The notes under the pieces: model-generated
Database searches by the model: none
Told to the model about the DNA's origin: nothing
The model's input: only the letters and a program-made list of their open reading frames with translations
NCBI GenBank assembly: GCA_964036315.1
Contig: OZ038509.1
Span: 32,332,603-32,396,602, forward strand
Direction of reading: 5' to 3'
DNA from: Acanthosepion esculentum
Taxonomy: Eukaryota; Mollusca; Cephalopoda; Sepiida; Sepiidae
DNA length: 64,000 bases
Program-made: the position numbers and the translations under genes
In this document: positions 48,752-64,000 of the stretch, piece by piece
Layout of the letters: every line of letters starts with the position of its first letter
Position numbering within the stretch: position 1 is the first letter of the stretch

Positions 48752-49227
48752 GTAAAAATTCTAAAAAAGCATTCAATCAATTTAAATGAATTTATAACCA
48801 AAGATAAAAACGTCATCTTAATCTTTTCGACCCTTCACTATTGATTGGTGTGATTTTGGTTTTTTTGTTTCGATTTCTTTTTTGTGTGTGTTTTGATTAA
48901 CCAATTTATTGAAGCGTTTGTTTTGTTGTTGAATAATTGCGAGGTTATAAAATTGTTTCAAAATTTGGTCGTAACAAGAAACAGTTTATTTTATGAGGTG
49001 AACATTTGCATACGGACAGAAGATTTAAGAAAAATATTATTGCCTTCATGAATTATGTCAGAAAATGCTGTGCCAAATTTTTATCTTGCCGATTAAACCT
49101 TATCCAACATAAAGTCAAATCCAGCATCCGACCAGACTTCAAGGCCATAAAAATAAACATGCCTTCACCTTGGGATACGTGAATTATCATTTGAAACGAT
49201 TAAGATGATCGGGACTAAACACTCTGA

Positions 49228-49295
<68 letters not shown>

Positions 49296-49912
49296 TGTGT
49301 TCGGTTTAGGCTTTTGTTAAGAACTGACATCGTTTTCTATTATTATGTCTACTTTTTTTTTGCTTTAAGCCATGAGTTCTCGAATAAAAATAGAGCACAA
49401 ACATCAAGTTGGGACAGTTTGATCCATATGTTTAATTACTTATTCCAACATTGTAATGAAACAATAAAAAATAAACAATGTTCGTATAATCATGGTATCT
49501 GAAAGTTATTTACTAATCTCCTCCTCATGTAGCAATTGCCGAACAGCCAAATGAAACACTTTATATATAAGATTAAAAGGTCATACTTTTCTTTTTATCT
49601 GTTTTGATTAAGTCAAAATGATCCAGAATAAAATACCTTGTAGACATGCCAGCTTTAACATAGTTCTTTGATAAGACATGTAATATAGATCCTGGCAAAA
49701 CTGACAAAGCAACTTTGTAATAACCCGGTAAAACAGTCCTAAATGCCCGATTGTATTGAAACAGAGACAATTTACCAATGTGATTCGTCTATAATTTTAT
49801 TCTTAAGTCAGTCAGCATCATTTAATACGTGTAATATTTTTAATTATCATTTTTTCTATGTATAGAACTATATACACACACACACACACATATATATATA
49901 TAGATAGATAAA

Positions 49913-49945
<33 letters not shown>

Positions 49946-51180
49946 GAGGAGGAGACAAAATAAGTGAAAAAATGTTTTCCCTCTGAGAATGAAAGGTAAT
50001 GTGAATAAAGAAAACTGTGTAACTGAGAATATTTAAAAATATAAGTGCCATATTTATGCTAACATGTTTTACAATTTCCCCTTATCAATCCGTCCAATAA
50101 TTTTACGAACACATAAATTAATTCGTGCCTCCCTCCCTATCTATCTATCTATCTATCTATATAAAAAGCATTCGATGTAAATTCTTGTAAATTATCCTCG
50201 CCGTAATAACAGACTGATTTATTTTTAAATAACAAACAAAAGTATCTAGAAAAAAATGATACTTTTTTGAGACGCCATTCACCAACGTGCCTTAAATAAA
50301 TAAAAATAAAATTCAGAGAGACACACACTAAACGTGTAATCTCTATAAAAGTGGATTGTTTTGAATAAACATTAGTCAAAAATAGAGATATAGTTCCCTC
50401 CTAACTTGGCCTAATGTAATTTCTGTCTTGAAAATATTTAAGTGTTTTGTTTTTTTGACACATTTTATTTTCATTTAATTTCTGTTTAACCAAATAAATC
50501 AAATTTTATTAATATATGTTCGTTTATTTTTCCCTTAACTGTTAAATGTTTACCAAATTGCATATTGCGAAACACGTGAAATAAGCATGCACTCACGAGA
50601 AGCATGATTATTAGCTCAGTAGGATGACGTCTACTTTTAGATTGGGGTAAAATGTAATTGTAGTAATATCTTTGGAATATTGGTTGATATTTCGAATCGT
50701 ACTTACGGAATATTTTACATTTGAATTATTTAAATTGTCACATGCCTTTTAACACTACAATCAGCGGTTGAGGCTCGACACTCGAAACTACAGCAAATAA
50801 ACTGAGTACAATGACACAGTTGGACAGAGCAAGTTTTTCAGCTATAAAAACAGTTTTCTCGATACGAGTTCCCACCATTGGCAAAGCATTTCGTAAAAAT
50901 TGATACCAGCGGAAACGATCAACTTTTTAAATGAAAACGGTTATTCGCCGTCTAACTATGCTCATATCCAGTGTTTGGTCTCGTAATGGTCACGTAGGGG
51001 TCGATGAATGTCAATGCTTTCAGTTTATTTTCAAATGTAGAGAAATCCAAGGATACACCTTTTCCTCCTATATACTTTTATGTCGGATGTCATTTCTCAG
51101 ACTGCCGCTCAACAACAAAACAACTTACACTTCTGACGTCTTGATCAACATTATAATAAAATAGGAGGCATTAATTTCGG

Positions 51181-51182
<2 letters not shown>
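48751..51182. other. No gene seen; (TA)n at 49231-49291 and (GA)n near 49910-49945
   Basis: AT-rich 3' flank of the RLC gene. Contains a possible tRNA-like relic at about 50609-50705 (TTAGCTCAGTAGGATGACG and TTTCGAATCG). No coding match. Confidence 0.5.
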
Positions 51183-51259
<77 letters not shown>

Positions 51260-51359
51260 ACACGGTCTGTACGTTACTGCTTCTGGGTGCATGCAACGAA
51301 TCTATATAATGATCTAAATGATTAATAATTATTTTAAGAATATGCATGTATACAACGTG

Positions 51360-51420
<61 letters not shown>
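51183..51420. repeat. Two (TA)n tracts
   Basis: TA at about 51183-51255 and 51361-51420, separated by about 105 nt of unique sequence, followed by a short GA run. Confidence 0.95.
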
Positions 51421-51426
<6 letters not shown>

Positions 51427-51941
51427 GAGAGAGAGAGAGAGAGTAATTTTTCGAAAGACTGAACATAGAGTTCATTTCTCCAGGTTGTATTGTAACCTGA
51501 ACCGTTCTTTTGTCGCAAACAGATTTTCCCTTACATTATATGGCATTCTTGATTCTTCATTCTATTTCTCTCCAGTTTGCTTGTGGACAGTATAAAGCTA
51601 TTTTCTGTTGGTCTCGTAATAAACGGTCAACAAAGAAACTGCTATGAGAAAGGAAATCCAATAGAACTGCATGATAATATCTAAGGGAAGAGTCAAAGAT
51701 TATTCTTATTCGTGCGCATAAGGCTATAAAGTATTGAAAAGCAGCATAAGATCCAATAACATCATTAATTATGAGTGTGATCAATAAGTGTGGAGCCTAA
51801 TTAACCAATTATTTTTCTGAAAGTTTACTGTATAATGTTCAATGTCATGAACGCATAATGGATTAAGTGCAATGGCAATATGTTGAAAAATAAATATGCA
51901 AAATAGATGAATTTTCATGATTAGGCTATATGGATGATCTC

Positions 51942-51947
<6 letters not shown>
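51421..51947. other. No gene seen
   Basis: AT-rich; nothing recognised. Confidence 0.5.

Positions 51948-52003
<56 letters not shown>
51948..52003. repeat. (TA)n microsatellite
   Basis: About 28 TA units, immediately left of the hairpin element at 52019. Confidence 0.95.
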
Positions 52004-52011
<8 letters not shown>

Positions 52012-52018
52012 CCACTTT

Positions 52019-52172
52019 ATGCTAGTGCAATCGCCTGACGATTGCACTAGCATGAAACAGACTGTCGCCTCTAAGTGCTGACTTCCATGTCCACTTTTAT
52101 ATTTACATACGCTCTATCTCTGATATTGAGCACTTTATCCCATAAATATAGCACACTTTAAGACTATATTTC

Positions 52173-52177
<5 letters not shown>
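52019..52177. mobile_element. Short hairpin-headed repeat between TA tracts
   Basis: A 15-bp stem (ATGCTAGTGCAATCG / CGATTGCACTAGCAT, 52019-52053) with a 5-nt loop. It is followed by ATGAAACAGACTGTCGCCTC, TAAGTGCTGACTT and further sequence ending at the next TA tract. The segment after the stem resembles 13411-13475, so it is a dispersed element. No coding capacity. Confidence 0.65.
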
Positions 52178-52246
<69 letters not shown>

Positions 52247-52413
52247 GTAAGAGGTTATAGCTGTTCCAACGAGAGAAAAGGGTATATTTTAAAAACAAGA
52301 AGCCGCAAACGTTTAAAAATATATATGATACTTCATTTTGCATATTTTTCAAATATATATTTTTAAAAAATCCACATCATAACCAAAAACATTTCCGGTT
52401 TCTCTCTTCTTTT

Positions 52414-52491
<78 letters not shown>
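52178..52491. repeat. Two (TA)n tracts
   Basis: TA at about 52178-52242 and 52420-52491 with about 175 nt of AT-rich sequence between. Confidence 0.95.
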
Positions 52492-52493
<2 letters not shown>

Positions 52494-53320
52494 TTACTTT
52501 AGTTATAATAGTACACAGATCTTAAAATAATTATTTTATGTAAATTTTGTGCTTTATATATGTTTAAATTAAAGCTGATTTTATTACCTTTTAAACTATA
52601 TTTTTTGGCACCGGAATATTGGCAATTTTCATAAACATCGTCGTCACTTATTTTAAGTTCATTACACGAAATTAACTTGAAATTCAATTAGAATTGAGAT
52701 AGAAATTCAATTGGAATTGAAATAGAAATTCTATTAGAATTGACATTGCTGCGGTGAGCAAGAAATTGGGGTAGAGTTTGTGCAAATTATTAAGCTGAAG
52801 TTATTGTACATGCTTCTGACGTTGGATACCCAAAAATGACTACTTGCAATGTCATCAAGATCAAACAACGGATGGCTATTTTGATGGAACATGGTGTGAA
52901 CAACGGAGAAAACCCACCATAGAAATAGGATAAATATATTTAACGATTAAGCACGATATTTAAATGATTAAGCACGGTTATGGTGTCGAGCTGGGAGTTT
53001 AGTAATGTTGTCGATCGGTTGTATGAAAATGCGGGAATTATGAATAGAGTTAGAATTAAAACCAAATTCTAGGGATCGGTGTTCATCATAATAACAATCC
53101 AAAACACATTGACAGTTTAGTTGGTGTTTAGATTGAAGATCATAATATTGGAGTACAGCAATAGCCAGTCCAGGACGGTTTTTCAGTTTTATTTCCAACT
53201 TAAATGGTTAAATAATTCAAACAAATATCAGATATAATAAGCCTTCCAATACGAACTATCTCTACATTCTTTTTAATCGAATACCTTCTGCAATTTTAAG
53301 AAAAGTCATTATCATCTTAT
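52492..53320. other. No gene; short tandem block near 52672-52745
   Basis: A roughly 26-nt unit containing GAAATTCAATTGGAATTG-like sequence is repeated about three times. The rest is AT-rich and unassigned. Confidence 0.5.
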
Positions 53321-53546
53321 AAAACTATCAAAATACAAAGATGTTAAAGTGGAAATCTAAAGAATGTGGCACATGAAACCATCAATAATTCCTGTCGTGG
53401 TTGGAGCCCTGGGTTTGATTGAAAAAGGTTCTGATAGACTCACTGAAAGTATCCTTGGTAGAACACGCCTTAAAAATACAAAAAATTGTTCTCATAAGTA
53501 CAGTTCACACCTTACGAAGGGCTTTATTTGCGTAAAATTGTCTTAA
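53321..53546 (+). pseudogene. LINE ORF2 C-terminus, same family as 8098-8570
   Basis: KLSKYKDVKVEI, a stop, then MWHMKPSIIPVVVGALGLIE, KGSDRLTESILGR and a decayed end. It shares the IPVVVGALG.I.KG hallmark with the copy at 8376. 5'-truncated, as usual for LINEs. Confidence 0.8.
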
Positions 53547-53919
53547 TTTTCTTTTGTAACTAAAAGCACAAAAACGACTAAATAGGATTCAGGATATCTT
53601 TCTAATCAAGATTTAAATTCAGTTCGTTAATTTTATTTCCGAGCCACAATTAATTCGTAGTTCTTTTATGTATCATGTTAATTCAGGACGTGGGTGAGAT
53701 GGCTCTCCACAACTTCCTCGCTATAAGTAACATTTGACACTTTACAATCCCTCTTTATTCCTTTTATTCATTCAGATAAATTCATTAAGTGGGTTAATCG
53801 CTGTTTCCCTTTGCTTCTTGTTGGATTAGGAAGTTTTAAAGAAGCTTGACCTGACCTGTCATTATCTATCGCCCTATGAAAATAGTGAATGCTGGGCAAT
53901 TCCCTTCCAGATAAAGCAG

Positions 53920-54280
53920 AGTCTTGAGGCCACAGAGATGTGTTTCTACAGACGGATGCCGAGAATAACATAGACAGGACATATGTGCAAGAGGGAGGTT
54001 TTTACAGGAAACAGGAAGTAAAGGGACATATTTAAAACCTGAAAGAGGCAACTAAAATTCCAGGACACATATTGAAGAAAGGGAACTTGGAAAATTTAAG
54101 GACCTTCTGAAGGCAGGAGGGGCAGAGGGAAAACATCGAGTAACTTCTTTAGTGGGTTTGAGCGAACGGATAGCCGAGGGGAGGGGTGCGGGGTAAGGGG
54201 CCAATAGAGAGTCAATCGTTGCTTAGAGATACAAAATACAGGAAGTTGTGGAGAACCATGAACCTCCAGCCCCTGAGGAG
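53920..54280 (+). pseudogene. LINE ORF2 C-terminal tail, decayed (copy 2)
   Basis: Across frames: GHRDVFLQTDAEN or, in the shifted frame, EATEMCFYRRMPRIT with TGHMCKREVFTGNRK, then KRQLKFQD and GTWKI. This is the EATEMWFYRRMLRI.WT...EEVL...G..R.LL....RRQLKFLGHI tail also seen at 28356-28810. It ends near AGGAAGTTGTGGAGAACCAT (about 54240), comparable to AGGAAGTTGTGAAGAGCCAT near 28728. Confidence 0.72.
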
Positions 54281-54672
54281 AAATCGCTGATAAAAGAATA
54301 AGAATAATACAGAGTGTGTTTCTTTTCTAAATTAAAACATCAAAAGTGAAGTTGCTCAAAGTTCAAATAAAAAATAATAATGAAAAATAAAAATTAATTC
54401 AAATTTATTTATTCTTGTACGCAAATACACGCAGACGGGCTCATGGGCGAACACGCACACGTACACTATGATAAAAAAATAAAAAATAAATAAAACTTGC
54501 ACCAATGAAAAGTGCATATCAAAAAGAAAAATTGAGAAGTAGAACCAGTCAATTGCTGATATTCGATGACGTGTGGACGATGTAATTCCCGGAACGGCCT
54601 CGAAATTCTGGAGTCAGGAAGGTAACTTCAATCAACTAAGTGACAAAAACTTTACTTTATATATATATATAC
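54281..54672. other. No gene seen
   Basis: AT-rich; nothing recognised. Confidence 0.5.
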
Positions 54673-54889
54673 CCAAGTTTAGGATTGGTATATACGGAGT
54701 GAGATCCAATAACCAACAATTAATATTCTTTAAAGAGTGCTCAATACAGAGTAGAGCAGATATAATTATTTATTTGAATATTACAATATAAATATGTTAT
54801 AAAATCACGACAAAAGTAGAAGTGTTGAAACAAAATGGCTACTTTTGTCGTGATTTTATAACATATTTATGTTGTAATATTCAAATAAA

Positions 54890-54896
<7 letters not shown>
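54673..54896. mobile_element. Foldback/MITE-like element, copy 2 (58-nt arms)
   Basis: Arms 54762-54819 and 54839-54896 are essentially perfect reverse complements around a 19-nt loop. The left flank (GGATTGGTATATACGGAGTG ... AGTAGAGCAGATATAATTATT) aligns with 13104-13200. The loop AAGTGTTGAAACAAAATGG equals part of the inner right arm of copy 1, so copy 2 has lost the inner half of its left arm. Confidence 0.82.

Positions 54897-54980
<84 letters not shown>
54897..54980. repeat. (TA)n microsatellite bordering foldback copy 2
   Basis: About 42 TA units running straight on from the right arm. Confidence 0.95.
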
Positions 54981-54983
<3 letters not shown>

Positions 54984-55175
54984 ATTAAAACAACAGATAT
55001 TTCAAGTCTATTATATTTAATCTTTGGGCGGTTAAATTGGCCAAATTCCCGTTGTGTTGTCCCAAGATTTCAACTCGCATAAATAATCATTAGGAAAGAA
55101 AATGAAGTGTATTTTTATGTATCATTATTTTTTGAAAAGTAAATCAAGTCATATGGAACTAACGAGTCACGACGT

Positions 55176-55312
55176 GTTGGGAATAGTAAATAGTGTTTGG
55201 AATAGTAAATAGTGTTGGGAATAGTAAATAGTATTTGGAATAGTAAATAGTATTTGGAATAGTAAATAGTGTTGGGAATAGTAAATAGTATTTGGAATAG
55301 TAAATAGAGCAT
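55176..55312. repeat. 19-bp minisatellite, about seven copies
   Basis: Unit TTTGGAATAGTAAATAGTA with TTTGG/TTGGG and GTA/GTG variants; GAATAG recurs at 55181, 55200, 55219, 55238, 55257. Confidence 0.95.
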
Positions 55313-55636
55313 GGAATCATATTTTGTATCTGCATTTAAAAATGTTCGGTCCCAAACAAGAGATATATTTATTTATGGATTGTTGCTAAAGTTGGATGCA
55401 AATGATTTCTATAATCTTTAATCTTTTTTTAACAATTAGATTTATAAATTATTCTAGTATTATTAGAAAGAAGCTGTTTAATATTATTTTATTTCTTGTG
55501 ATGCTTATTGATGTGTTGTCAACAATCATATTTGCGCAAAGGTATTTCTACATTAGAAAAATGATCATTAAATATAAAAGACACAAAATGTTTATTGTTT
55601 TTCACGATAGATGTTTAAACGAACAATTTATGCCGA

Positions 55637-55759
<123 letters not shown>

Positions 55760-55799
55760 TAAACGTTACTTTTTAAAATGATAGATATTATATCTACAG

Positions 55800-55925
55800 A
55801 GGCCCGATTATTCGAGAAAATCTTGTCAGAAAATCCGATAATAATCGAACCTGCGTCCCCTGGGGGAAACCGTTACTAGATATGACATGCATTAGACCAA
55901 ACAAAAGACAAAAGCCCGAATAGTG
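55800..55925 (-). mobile_element. tRNA-derived SINE, same family as 60690-60815
   Basis: Minus strand: AATGCATGTCATATCTAGTA, ACGGTTTCCCCCAGGGGACG, CAGGTTCGATT (B box) and a tail AGATTTTCTCGAATAATCGG then GCC. Aligned with the copy at 60690-60815 it shares head, B box and tail (TTTCTCG...TC.GGCC), which defines a dispersed SINE family. Confidence 0.7.
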
Positions 55926-55951
55926 ATTTTGAATACACATTTTCCCGATTC

Positions 55952-55958
<7 letters not shown>

Positions 55959-56015
<57 letters not shown>
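55959..56015. repeat. (TA)n microsatellite
   Basis: About 28 TA units. Confidence 0.95.
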
Positions 56016-56020
<5 letters not shown>

Positions 56021-56445
56021 GGATTTAGAGCGGTGGTTTGCTTTTGCCTATTGTCAAATGAATATAAAAGAAAGCTGATTAATCATGGTCTCATCAGTCT
56101 ATTAATCATGGTCTCATTCTACTGATATACCAAACGTTTTATCAACAATATATACAAACTCACTTGCACATATGCACATGCGCATGCGTGAGTGATTTCG
56201 ACTCTCCGGTGATTTTTGTTGGGATCAATTATTTCGTGATAATGCTAAATCGCGTATTACGTTTATTTTGCATCGAACAAGAAGTGTTTTCTTACATACT
56301 GTTCACGCCATAGTCTTTTAAAATTTATTTCAAAAGATGTTTTCGTTTTATAAAAAGCCGTTTCAGCTTTTTAGGTGGGTATAATGACATCTTTACAAGT
56401 AGTGTCTTTTTCTCTCTTCCATTAAGTTTAAACAATAGCAATATA

Positions 56446-63888
<7,443 letters not shown>

Positions 63889-64000
63889 CTGCCGGATTGA
63901 GCAAAAGATAGCGAAAGAGAACGCGGCTTAATTATGTTTCCCAAGCTATCATTTTTATCAACAACAAAACATTTACGACATTAAAACTAATGCACGAAAC

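Overview
This is a nuclear window from an animal, almost certainly a cephalopod mollusc (octopus-like). The strongest reason is a split myosin regulatory light chain (RLC) gene whose conceptual protein closely resembles squid muscle RLC as I remember it. The rest fits: AT-rich DNA, very long (TA)n, (CA)n and other microsatellites, tRNA-derived SINEs, foldback elements, and decayed LINE and Tc1/mariner copies. Nothing is prokaryotic; there are no operons, ribosome binding sites or CRISPR array.

Two real protein-coding genes can be assembled. (1) A plus-strand RLC gene spans 29910-47369. It has a tiny start exon (MGDE), two candidate mutually exclusive second exons 94 bases apart (31941-31991 and 32086-32193), and five common exons (42677-42752, 43412-43513, 45309-45387, 46942-46990, 47271-47369). 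All splice phases agree. One second exon gives a short squid-muscle-type N-terminus (155 aa total). The other gives a long non-muscle/smooth-type N-terminus with the RATSN kinase site (174 aa total). One locus thus appears able to make a phosphorylatable and a non-phosphorylatable RLC. (2) A minus-strand gene, CCDC125-like by my recognition, has its last three coding exons at 63711-63888, 59697-59851 and 56446-56733. Its 5' part lies beyond the right edge.

Layout. 1-1.6 kb: a nearly complete but dead Tc1/mariner element with long terminal inverted repeats. 1.6-29.9 kb: gene-free repeat territory with LINE 3' ends, a mariner-like transposase remnant, SINEs, hairpins and microsatellites. 29.9-47.4 kb: the RLC gene, whose 10.5-kb intron 2 carries several foldback elements. 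47.4-55.9 kb: RLC 3' flank, TA tracts, two LINE tails and a foldback element homologous to one at 13 kb. 56.4-63.9 kb: the CCDC125-like gene, whose introns hold an internally deleted LINE, a ~390-bp inverted repeat around a tRNA-like core, and a 58-bp satellite of about 17 copies.

A recurring architectural theme is palindromic or inverted-repeat elements sitting directly inside or beside (TA)n tracts (13.2, 29.3, 36.8, 52.0, 54.8 and 60.6 kb). Identifications rest on reading translations by eye and on remembered family motifs; no database search was run.
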